20,892 nt of DNA from CAZFQD01 sp964520885 (GTDB lineage Bacteria; Bacillota; Clostridia; Oscillospirales; SIG519). Location: assembly GCA_964520885.1 (NCBI GenBank), contig CAZFQD010000022.1, positions 1 to 20,892 of the forward strand, written 5' to 3'. Below the pieces are notes generated by a model that saw only the letters and a list, made by a program, of their open reading frames with translations, was not told the DNA's origin and ran no database searches. Position numbers and translations under genes: made by a program. Shown here piece by piece: positions 1-8,600 of this stretch (its first letter is position 1; the number at the start of each line of letters is the position of its first letter).

Positions 1-1083
1 ATCTGCTATCCATTTAATCAGCCCATTTTCTTTGCTTTCAACTCTGCCATTTTTTGCAAAGCGATTTAACAAAAGAAACATAGGGTTTGATAGAAGTTTT
101 AAGGTTGTTTCGTCAATTATTCTCAAATCTCCGCCCAAAATAAGGGGAGAAGAATTTATAAGCCAAACCGCTATGATTGTCTTCTTTTCATATATTGAAA
201 GCCTTGGATAACGAGGGTCGCCATAAGGACCATACATTGAAATCTTGGACATTGGCATCATATCGCCATCGGGATATGCTCCCTCTTTTCTGAATTTTGC
301 CCAATCTTCAAACCTTTGAAATTGGTCATTAATATCCTTCCAAAAGTCCCAAAAATCAGGGGATATTCGCCACATATTCGCATATTTAGAAATATGCTCA
401 CCAAATTCAATTGGGGTAGCTCCAGGTGAGGTTGAAAAAACGATTTCGCGTTCTAATTTATTAATTGCCTTATGAAAACCTTCAATTTCGTTTTTATGAT
501 AAGGATAGGAAAGGTCATCAATTTTTACAAAATCAACCTCCCATTCATTATAAAGTTCAAAGCAAGAATCAATATATTCTTGTGCACCTACTTTTGACAT
601 ATCAATGCCAAGCATTTGATTGTTCCAAGTGCATTGAATTGGCCAGCCTTCTCCTTCTTTTGCAATTGTATCAATAGATATATCTGTTCCCTTAATTTTG
701 AGTTTTGCTAAAACCGCCTGTCTTGGCACACCACGCATTAAATGTATCCCAAATTTCATCCCTTTTCCATGACAAAAATCAGCAAGATACTTCAAAGAAT
801 TTCCAATTAAACTGTTTGGAAATCTATCCGGTGCGGGAATTAGTCTTCCATAACTATCCATATAGAGAGCAGGCTTTAAATCACTCGTTTGATTAGGATT
901 GCCCTCAATTGTTCTCCCCGGATTTGACCATCCAAAGTCTAAAACCATATACTCAAATCCAAATTGCTTTAAGTTTTTATCCACAAATTCGCAATTTTCT
1001 AAAAACTCATCTTCCTTGCAGCTCCAATTATGCGAATCATAACTATTCCAGCCCATTGGTGGATTTTTTAATTTAGCTATCAT
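1..1083 (-). CDS. GH27 alpha-galactosidase-like enzyme, 3'-truncated by the window edge
   Basis: The frame is open from an ATG at 1083 to base 1 (361 codons, no stop), so the C-terminus is missing. The start follows GGAG at 7 nt spacing and lies 28 bp after the upstream gene. The protein opens with NPPMGWNSYDSHNWSC, the N-terminal signature of GH27 (PPMGWNSW...). Other family motifs are YMVLDFGW (about 45-52), GIHLMRGVPRQAV (about 112-124), VDFVKIDD (about 183-190, with the nucleophile probably Asp189) and WRISPDFWDFW (about 238-248, with the acid/base probably Asp243). GH27 enzymes are retaining TIM-barrel hydrolases acting on alpha-galactosides, alpha-N-acetylgalactosaminides or beta-L-arabinopyranosides; the sequence alone does not decide which. 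There is no signal peptide, so it should act in the cytoplasm on imported sugars, next to the GH36-like enzyme of the same operon. I am confident of the family and less sure of the substrate. Confidence 0.9.
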   Translation of the reverse strand, partial: MIAKLKNPPMGWNSYDSHNWSCKEDEFLENCEFVDKNLKQFGFEYMVLDFGWSNPGRTIEGNPNQTSDLKPALYMDSYGRLIPAPDRFPNSLIGNSLKYLADFCHGKGMKFGIHLMRGVPRQAVLAKLKIKGTDISIDTIAKEGEGWPIQCTWNNQMLGIDMSKVGAQEYIDSCFELYNEWEVDFVKIDDLSYPYHKNEIEGFHKAINKLEREIVFSTSPGATPIEFGEHISKYANMWRISPDFWDFWKDINDQFQRFEDWAKFRKEGAYPDGDMMPMSKISMYGPYGDPRYPRLSIYEKKTIIAVWLINSSPLILGGDLRIIDETTLKLLSNPMFLLLNRFAKNGRVESKENGLIKWIAD

Positions 1084-1111
1084 ATTCTAACTCCTTTTTT
1101 CTAAAAAACCT

Positions 1112-2374
1112 TTATAAATACCGGTGTATTTGTTCTTTTGTTATTTTTACTGCTTTTTTTACCTTTTCTAAATTACCGTTTAATCTATAAATATCTCTAA
1201 AGCTAAATTCTAAATAACAGTCTCTTGCTGAAATTAAAGTTTGCTTAATATGCTTAGCAAAAGCCTCTTCATCAAATTCCTTTGTAATGCCCAGAAAATT
1301 AGGACTTGGCTTTCTGCAATAAATTACCTTGCCATCTTTTAAGGCTTCCCCCATATATTTCTCATCACACCAAGGAGAAATTGAAACTTTACGCAAATTC
1401 CAAATTTTAGAAATACAATTTTCCCAAATACTATGCACAGGCTCACAACAGCCAAAATAATTAAGTCCAAATTTTTCTGCCAATTCCTTATAATATGGAA
1501 AAACCAATTCTTCAAACATTTTCGGGGATATACTAAGCGTTTCTTGTGAATTTAAATTTCCCCACATATGTATAGTGCTTATATCTTCTGAATAATTCGG
1601 TTTTGGAAGCTCATTTGTAAATCCATAAGAGCCAGAGCCGGAATAATCATTTCCATTATTTAATAAGAGCATATTATTTTCCTTTAACCAGTCTATATAA
1701 GTGTAAATTCTATCTGTAACAAGACGATATAGCTTGTGTATACCCTTAGGGTTTGTTGCCATCTCTATTAGCATATTTTCAAGTCCCAAAAGACTTTCTA
1801 TCTTGCTTGAAGGGGCTATAAACCAGTTCAAAAATTTGTTTTTTATAACAACTGGTAAAATATCCCCAATTATATCTTCAATAGCATACTTTTTCTTTTG
1901 CGTAAGTGCTTCATCAAATGAAAAAAGTGGTGCCTTAATTATATCAAAATCTTCATCTATACTATTTATTGGGTGATTTTGACGGTATCCCAATTTGCTT
2001 CCATCACTCGCCTCAACAAATTCATATCCGATATCAAGACCAAATTCATTATATTCAATAGTAGCATATAAATTGTAAAAGTTCGGTATGACCTTATCGT
2101 CGTCAATAAACTTATGGTCATTAATCCAGTACAACAGTTCCTTTTCTATTTCTCTTGCTAACATACTTTCACAAAACAATTTAGGAATAAAACAGTCTGC
2201 AAAGGGTTGACTTTCAATAATTACAATTGGCTCTCTTGTTTTTAGTTCATTATGTTCATACCAATGTTTTTCTTTATTCTTGTTGCTTTCAAGATTTGAA
2301 ATTTCAAGATATTCCTTTGTTAATTTTCTTAAATATTCTTTTTCTTTTGGTAACACAGTAAATTCTTTTCCCAT
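1112..2374 (-). CDS. URO-D-fold protein, putative methyltransferase-like (CCEP type)
   Basis: This 420-residue cytoplasmic protein has no signal peptide. It resembles the distant URO-D-superfamily proteins of anaerobic Firmicutes. A GCCEP motif (Cys309, Cys310, Glu311) sits where corrinoid methyltransferases of the MtaA/CmuA type have HxCG, and a further Cys (Cys353, in VIYCRKPSPN) could complete a metal site. That assignment is inference from motif position. It is longer than the usual 340-residue family members, with an N-terminal extension of about 90 residues. A GTG at 2383 overlaps the previous stop (GTGA), but the ATG at 2374 has AGGTG at 6 nt spacing, so I prefer 2374. Either way it is translationally coupled to the GH36/URO-D gene. 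True HemE is unlikely, given the Cys-rich motif and the sugar-use context. The substrate is unknown. Confidence 0.7.
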   Translation of the reverse strand: MGKEFTVLPKEKEYLRKLTKEYLEISNLESNKNKEKHWYEHNELKTREPIVIIESQPFADCFIPKLFCESMLAREIEKELLYWINDHKFIDDDKVIPNFYNLYATIEYNEFGLDIGYEFVEASDGSKLGYRQNHPINSIDEDFDIIKAPLFSFDEALTQKKKYAIEDIIGDILPVVIKNKFLNWFIAPSSKIESLLGLENMLIEMATNPKGIHKLYRLVTDRIYTYIDWLKENNMLLLNNGNDYSGSGSYGFTNELPKPNYSEDISTIHMWGNLNSQETLSISPKMFEELVFPYYKELAEKFGLNYFGCCEPVHSIWENCISKIWNLRKVSISPWCDEKYMGEALKDGKVIYCRKPSPNFLGITKEFDEEAFAKHIKQTLISARDCYLEFSFRDIYRLNGNLEKVKKAVKITKEQIHRYL

Positions 2375-2379
2375 TTCGC

Positions 2380-3429
2380 TCACCTGTTTTCAATATTATA
2401 TAATTCCAAAATGTTTTCAAGGGGCACATCGCTTTGAATATAATGACAAGAGCACAAAATGTATCCTCCGTCTTTTCCAAGTGTCCTTACACAGTCCTTC
2501 ACATTTTCTCTTACATCAATTACGGAACCGTTTGGCAAAATATGCTGTGTTTCCACAGCACCATGAAAGGTTATTTTTTCACCAAATTCTGCTTTTAGCT
2601 TGTCCATCGCCATATTTGTTGCCACTGTTTGAACGGGGTCTAAAATATCTACGCCAAGCTCTAAATACTCTGGTATTAAGTCATATGCACTACCACAGCA
2701 GTGAACATACACTTTTTTGTTATAGCTTTTTGCTAAATCAATTAACTTTTTCAGAGAGGGCTTATAGTATTTTCTAAACATTTGGATGGACATAATGGTT
2801 GAATTTTGAGTTGCAAAATCATCCGCAAACATAACGCAATCAATCAGATGATGACATTTTTCTAATGCCTTTTTGGTAAATTCAAAACCGTAATCCATCT
2901 CTCTTTTAATTAAATATCTCGCTAATTCTTCATTCGCATAAAGATTTACTAATAAATCCTCAGTATTCATCCAATAGGTTGAGGCCTGAAAAACGCCACA
3001 AATTCCAAATAAATTATAGGTATTAGGCGATAAACAAAGCTCATTATAAAGCCTGTCAAAATCAAACAAATCGGTGCTTGGAATTTCCAATAAACGTTCT
3101 GCCTCTTCAATTGTCTCTACACCATCTAATATGTAATGTTCAATCTCTTCATAGCAGCCAGTATTATTATTTACTAATTTTTTAATAGTGCCACCGAAGG
3201 ATGAAAATGTTCCATCATCATAGGTTTTATAAGGGTATTTACCTTCTTTGAAATTCAAGTAAAAATTCCTGCAATCAACCTGTAAGTTTTGTAAAATTGT
3301 TTCAACATCATCTGTATTAAAATGCTCTTTCAATTTGTTCATTGCTTCATTCGTCGCGTAAAAATCTGTTGGAACTCTATCTGGCTGTTTATGCTCTAAT
3401 GCAGTAAAAACTCTTTGCTTAGAAGTCAT
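2380..3429 (-). CDS. Possible separate URO-D-fold methyltransferase-like protein (internal start)
   Basis: An ATG at 3429 inside the fusion frame is preceded by AAGGAG at 9 nt spacing. The 349-residue product beginning MTSKQRVFTALEHKQPDRVP is a complete URO-D-superfamily protein whose N-terminus starts exactly where such proteins normally start. It may therefore be made as its own protein, either besides the fusion or instead of it if the fusion is a sequence error. The HCCG motif and the C-terminal CSCH motif fit the zinc site of methylcobamide:CoM or corrinoid methyltransferases better than HemE. The likely role, moving a methyl group to or from a corrinoid or thiol, is inference; no corrinoid protein gene lies in the window. 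This entry overlaps the fused CDS on purpose. Confidence 0.55.
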   Translation of the reverse strand: MTSKQRVFTALEHKQPDRVPTDFYATNEAMNKLKEHFNTDDVETILQNLQVDCRNFYLNFKEGKYPYKTYDDGTFSSFGGTIKKLVNNNTGCYEEIEHYILDGVETIEEAERLLEIPSTDLFDFDRLYNELCLSPNTYNLFGICGVFQASTYWMNTEDLLVNLYANEELARYLIKREMDYGFEFTKKALEKCHHLIDCVMFADDFATQNSTIMSIQMFRKYYKPSLKKLIDLAKSYNKKVYVHCCGSAYDLIPEYLELGVDILDPVQTVATNMAMDKLKAEFGEKITFHGAVETQHILPNGSVIDVRENVKDCVRTLGKDGGYILCSCHYIQSDVPLENILELYNIENR

Positions 3430-5595
3430 TTTAACTTTCTCCTTTTTATTATTTTTTACACTTACCATAATTGAACGAGCTGAATTCTTTTTTTCTAATC
3501 TAATATTCAAGATTCCATTATTTTTATCAAAGTAACTTTCGCATTTTTTGTTTTGCGGAAAAATGCTCTCGATCTCTATTTCTTTATATTTAAAATCAAA
3601 TAAATTTAAATTAATATTATCCTCAGTACTTTCATTTCTAAATAAATTTATTAATATTTTATCTTTATTTTTATTTATAAGCCCCACTGAATGAAAGCAA
3701 TTCGCATTTACAACACTATTTATTTTCGATAACTTAATCGGATACGAGGTAAAAATAAAATCCTGCATTTTTTTATGCACTTCAATACCATCTTTTAAGA
3801 CTTCGAAATTGCTTTCGTCCATACAATCTATTCGTCCAGAAACATACATATTTCCACAAAGTGCATTCACAACATTATAAATTGTTTGCTCTGTGTCCGC
3901 CATTTTTTCTATATATTCTTTGCTTTTTATTATACCGTCGGCTTTGTCATTCATTTCAAATGGAGAAGGATAAGGATAGCACCAAATGCCAAGTTGCTCA
4001 GGTAATATATTAAAAAGTGAGCCTGCAATAATGGAAGAAAGCCTTGTGTAAATTATTTGGTCACTAACACTTGTTAATTCGAAATGCTGTAAGGTTTTAT
4101 AATCGGAGCGATTTCCTCCGCCTGCACAGTTTTCAATAATTAAATCCTTATATTTTGCTTTAATACTATCCACAAAAGCAATGAAGGCATTTGTGTTTTT
4201 TATTGCACCACTTACACAATTCCCATCTATATTGTCCGCACCGATACCAATTGAATGGTTATAATCATTTTTTATAAATCTAATTCCCAAAGAATAAAGA
4301 TTATCAATAATACCCGTTAAATATTCGCATACCTTAGGATTAGTAAAATTAAGAAAGCACCGATCATCCCCCTCAATTCTTTTGCCATTTCTAAGCAAAA
4401 ACCAGTCATCTGGCTGTTTATAGAGTCTTGTGCTATCCGAGCAAACCTCCATTTCCATCCAAACACCGGGTATAAGATTATTTATCTTTATTTCGTCTAA
4501 TAAATCCTTTAACCCATTTTCCCCATAACGATCCGAATTTAAATCATAGTCCCCTATATTACCATACCACGATACATCTTTATTATTATACCAACCAGCA
4601 TCAACACAAAAAACATCACAACCCAAAGCCTTTGCATTAGAAATAAGAGGCTTTAAATGTTCAATATCGCTGTCGCCCCAAAGGCAATTCATATAATCAT
4701 TAAATACTATACTTTTAAAAATTTCAATTTCACTTTTTTGCAAAAGTGTTCTTCTATATTTCGTAAGCTCATAAATAGCAGTATTGAAATCTCCATCTAT
4801 AAGCCCTACAACTGCGTAATCAGTGGTAAATACTTCGCCAGCTTTTAAAATTCTTGCGAAGCCACCATTATTCTCATTTGCACTATTCGCCGTTACATAT
4901 GGCGAGCCATTTTCGTATTTGCCTGCAAAACCAAATTCAATTTCGTAACTTGTTGCCGCCTCAATTGAAATAAAACAAACTGAATTTGTTTTATTGTTTT
5001 CTATTATCATAGTAGGTGCATATTTTCCTGTTGACCAACTACCGAGTGAAGAAATTTTAGCAGATGAGCTACAAAAAACATCAGATGCATTATTAAAGCT
5101 AAGTTGGGACGGCAAACACTCCTGCCATTGACCCTCACCGTGCCACTGCTGTTTACAAATGTGAATTCTTATATTTTCGTCATCAAATACACTATTTGGT
5201 TCTTGTGCAAATATACCATTTAAAAAAACTGAGCTTATATATGTTAAAACCTGTTCCTTTTTTGTATTATTTTTAACCTCAACATAAGAACGTATAATAT
5301 TACAGCCCTCAATAAACTCCAAATAATTGTAATAATCTAACCCTGTTTTTTCTTCCTTGTAATGAATAGTAATTAGGTTATCTTGCCGTTTAATACTCAC
5401 AGCTTTTAATGTTTTTGTAAAATTACTTCTTGTGCGATTAGACATATAAAAACTACCACTGTTAAAACCTGCGCACGAAGATAAAACAGTTTGTAAACCA
5501 AAATCGTGTTTCACTAATTGCTCATTGCACATAAGTGCAATGAGCTTAGCGGTTTCTTTTTCAAAAATAAGTTTTAAATTACCATTTTCAATCAT
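2380..5595 (-). CDS. GH36 alpha-galactosidase-like enzyme fused in frame to a URO-D-fold domain
   Basis: This single open frame encodes 1,071 residues. Residues 1 to about 715 match GH36 retaining alpha-galactosidases. There is an N-terminal beta domain, then a TIM barrel with FCVDAGWYNN (about 329-338), PGVWMEMEVCS (about 376-386), RFIKNDYN (nucleophile probably Asp444), NCAGGGNRSD (about 489-498) and TSVSDQ (acid/base probably Asp512), then a C-terminal beta domain. That length alone is normal for a complete GH36. From Met723 on, a full-length URO-D-fold protein of 349 residues follows, with KQRVFTALEHKQPDRVP at its start, YVHCCG (His965, Cys966, Cys967) and LCSCHYIQSDVP (Cys1048, Cys1050, His1051), a pattern like zinc-binding corrinoid methyltransferases. 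A TTG at 5607 is an alternative start; neither start has a strong ribosome site. There is no signal peptide. The fusion may be real or may come from one missing A (see the internal site at 3439-3457). Confidence 0.82.
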   Translation of the reverse strand: MIENGNLKLIFEKETAKLIALMCNEQLVKHDFGLQTVLSSCAGFNSGSFYMSNRTRSNFTKTLKAVSIKRQDNLITIHYKEEKTGLDYYNYLEFIEGCNIIRSYVEVKNNTKKEQVLTYISSVFLNGIFAQEPNSVFDDENIRIHICKQQWHGEGQWQECLPSQLSFNNASDVFCSSSAKISSLGSWSTGKYAPTMIIENNKTNSVCFISIEAATSYEIEFGFAGKYENGSPYVTANSANENNGGFARILKAGEVFTTDYAVVGLIDGDFNTAIYELTKYRRTLLQKSEIEIFKSIVFNDYMNCLWGDSDIEHLKPLISNAKALGCDVFCVDAGWYNNKDVSWYGNIGDYDLNSDRYGENGLKDLLDEIKINNLIPGVWMEMEVCSDSTRLYKQPDDWFLLRNGKRIEGDDRCFLNFTNPKVCEYLTGIIDNLYSLGIRFIKNDYNHSIGIGADNIDGNCVSGAIKNTNAFIAFVDSIKAKYKDLIIENCAGGGNRSDYKTLQHFELTSVSDQIIYTRLSSIIAGSLFNILPEQLGIWCYPYPSPFEMNDKADGIIKSKEYIEKMADTEQTIYNVVNALCGNMYVSGRIDCMDESNFEVLKDGIEVHKKMQDFIFTSYPIKLSKINSVVNANCFHSVGLINKNKDKILINLFRNESTEDNINLNLFDFKYKEIEIESIFPQNKKCESYFDKNNGILNIRLEKKNSARSIMVSVKNNKKEKVKMTSKQRVFTALEHKQPDRVPTDFYATNEAMNKLKEHFNTDDVETILQNLQVDCRNFYLNFKEGKYPYKTYDDGTFSSFGGTIKKLVNNNTGCYEEIEHYILDGVETIEEAERLLEIPSTDLFDFDRLYNELCLSPNTYNLFGICGVFQASTYWMNTEDLLVNLYANEELARYLIKREMDYGFEFTKKALEKCHHLIDCVMFADDFATQNSTIMSIQMFRKYYKPSLKKLIDLAKSYNKKVYVHCCGSAYDLIPEYLELGVDILDPVQTVATNMAMDKLKAEFGEKITFHGAVETQHILPNGSVIDVRENVKDCVRTLGKDGGYILCSCHYIQSDVPLENILELYNIENR
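3439..3457 (-). promoter_or_regulatory. Internal Shine-Dalgarno and A6 tract at the GH36/URO-D junction
   Basis: On the minus strand the junction reads GT-AAAAAA-TAATAAAAAGGAGA, followed by TTAAAATG. The frame now reads GTA AAA AAT AAT AAA AAG GAG. With seven instead of six A residues (3452-3457) it would read GTA AAA AAA TAA TAA, ending the GH36 enzyme and placing a perfect AAGGAG (3439-3444) before the URO-D ATG at 3429. The layout is that of two adjacent operon genes joined by one base. Confidence 0.7.
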
Positions 5596-5636
5596 TTCTA
5601 TCTTCAATATTTACTTAAACCCCAAATCATATTTTT

Positions 5637-8600
5637 CTAATTTTTTTTTCTAAACTTAAAAAACCAAATTCCAAATAGCAAAACAAGAACAACCAGCCCA
5701 CCAATAATAATCATTACTACAAAAATAGATGAATCATTTTTAGCAACACCATAAACGAAAGTATCCGTGCTTAAAGTCTTAAAGGAAACCGGCTCATAAT
5801 AGCCATCTTCTAATAATTCACCCCAAGGGTCGCAAGCATTTACCTGCACTAAATAATCCTGTTCCTTTTTAAGATTTAAAACCTTCGCTATGCCAGCTTG
5901 AGATTTTGCTACGGCAATTTTTAAAAATTTATAAATATTTCCGTCCTTCTCATATACACTAATTTTATAAATCTTCACATCCTTTTTGCTTTCCCAACGA
6001 AGAATTGCAGATGTAGTTCTAATATCACCACTCTTAAATGGCATCATTTTAAGGTCTTTATTGAAATCAGTTAGCTTTGGAGCAGTTCTTGTTGTTAGTG
6101 AAATATCGAGCTCCACATCAACCGCACTTTTATCAATATTCACTATTCCAACAGGAGCCAATAGCTTTGTGATTTCATCAAGAGAATTATATACGCTAAA
6201 ATCATCCAGCACCATATAATCGCCCACCAATTGCTCAAAACCCGGCATATAAAGCTCAATACTATCAATCTGGTCAAATGTGCAATTTGAGCTACCTTCG
6301 CCGATTTTATAGAAAAATTCAAAGGAATCAAAAGGAATTAATATCCACCCTTTAAAGCCCTGAGGAGCAGCCACCCCGCCTTGACTCTCAATTCGTACTC
6401 CGTCTACACCTATATAGTAAAAGGGCTTGTTGTAAGGATTAAATATTTCAGGAATGGCTTCACTGCAATCCTTAATGGTTACAGATAAATCAGCAAGGAT
6501 TTTAGTTGTGGGTTGATACCAAAAACAAAGTCCTGCACCTTTTTTCCAATCAGTTGACTTATTCACCCAATTTATACTTGAAGCAAACCATGGACTTGTT
6601 TCGCTCGTTCTAAAAAAATCATAGCGAAATGCTTTTCCGTCTGGTGAAAGGTTTGAGATACTAACCTTTGCGTTATCAGTATAAGATATGGACGATAAAT
6701 CGGCACCGGAATTCCCAACGGTCATCCCTTTATTCTCTTCCCCTGCTGGTTGCTCAAAGGAAGATGTCGCTTTAACATATTTTGCTAAGACATCATCTAA
6801 ATTGGTGAAATATGAAATACTATCAACAAAAAATTCTGCTCCAGCAACATTATCAGGTGTAGCATAAATCCCAAAAGATAGTTTTGAAATTTTTGTTAGC
6901 TTTCTAACACCAGTAGATACTCCCGTAGAATCATAATAAAATCTAAAGCTGTCATATGGATAGATGATATAACCAGTAAAGCCCTCAAAAATTACCTCAT
7001 TACCGGTCTTTTCAAATAAATTCCCATCCTTATCAATATAGTAAATCGTTTTTGTTACATCATATGTAAAAGTTTCTGTCAAGCCGTCAATTACTTGCTC
7101 TGGTCCTTGCATTAATGAATTTGTTTTCCCTTTAAATCCCGTTACCCAATATGCTATACCCTTTATTGTTTTATGCGTTTCCTCATCAGGAATTATAACA
7201 GTAGGCTGAAAACATGAATATGTACCTGGACTATTTACGCCCGGTATAATTTTATAATTGTTGCCCTCTTTTGCATTTTCATTTGTTACTGTTATTTTAA
7301 CATTAGTTGACCAAACGATGTTCGCTAAATCCTCGCAATCATTTACAACATAAAGAGGTCCCTCATCGGTTTTTTCATCACTTCCAGTTGCATGGCTTGC
7401 CATAAAGTCAACTTTGCTATGATATACGCCAAAATCGTCAATATACAGGCTCTGCCCTTCTATAGGAGTAAAATCCGGGTAAATCATAACAGATGCTCTG
7501 TCAATCGTGGTGGGATTTGTTCCCTTTCTATCTGGAAAATTAGTAGCATTAACATCATCGCTTGCATAGTAGTAATTAAAGGATTTATAAGGTATCAAAA
7601 CAAACCCTTCATAATTTGCAGGCACATTAACATTGCCCTTACCCGCTTTTTCAACACCATTTTCAATGTAAAAGTAGTATTCTGCAGCATTCATATTATA
7701 AAATAAATCAACCCCATCAACCGAAGTGCTATCTACAATATTGATATACTGTATCATTTTATTATTGAAATTCTTAATCCAAAAAACAATCCCCTGTGCA
7801 TTCGCAAAGGCATCGGATTTTAAAGGCATTTTTATTTCATAGGTTGCAACATTACCATCTGGATTTGTTCTAATTGCATCAAACTTATAGGCTAATCCGT
7901 CAGGGGACACATCCTTTGCAACTGAGGCAATAAAGTTTACCGTGTTCAAAAGATAATCTACATTAGCCCCTGAATTTCCAACAGTCATATTGCTATTTTC
8001 TTGCCCTGACTCTTGCTCTGGATTATTGTTCTCAACAGGCTCTTCAATTGGCAAAGGAGTGTTTGAATGGCTTGAAGCAAATGCATTTAAAGATGCAATA
8101 ACCCCAATATCATCAATATAAACTTCACCTTTCACACCACGAAATTCAAACTGGACACTTACTATTTTATCAATTATATTGTTTACACTTAAATCTTGAG
8201 CTGTATCCTTTTTTAAACTTGTATATGGATATAAAACATATCCCTTGAAATTTTTGGGTATAACCTGCATTGCACTTTTCTTTGTGAGTTCCTTTGCCTC
8301 ACTCATTAGGTAAAAAGGCTTTGAAACATCATATCTAAACATTTCACCATCACTGTCAAACAAGCTTAGCTCTGCACTAACATCCTTATCTAAGGTATTA
8401 ATCCAATAAGCAATACCTTCATAAGCTGTTGCTGTTTGTGCTGATTCAGAGGCAGAAATAATAACATATGACCATGCTGTCCCGTCAACATTATATGTTA
8501 TTTTAAATGCATTTTTATCCTTGCTAACCGTATTGTCTATTGCCACTGTGGCATTATACTTATCAATAAATGAAGATACACTTTCTCCAGGATTAATTAC

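Noticed and set aside
465..896. Plus-strand ORFs of 60-70 codons
   Set aside because: They lie opposite the GH27 coding frame, whose motifs are unmistakable, and show no ribosome site or recognisable domain.
2280..2777. Plus-strand ORF of 165 codons
   Set aside because: It is antisense to the end of the URO-D-domain gene and the start of the next one; composition is that of a shadow frame and it has no ribosome site.
2380..3429. Heme-pathway uroporphyrinogen decarboxylase (HemE)
   Set aside because: The HCCG and CSCH motifs and the sugar-operon context fit methyltransferase-like relatives; no other heme genes are present.
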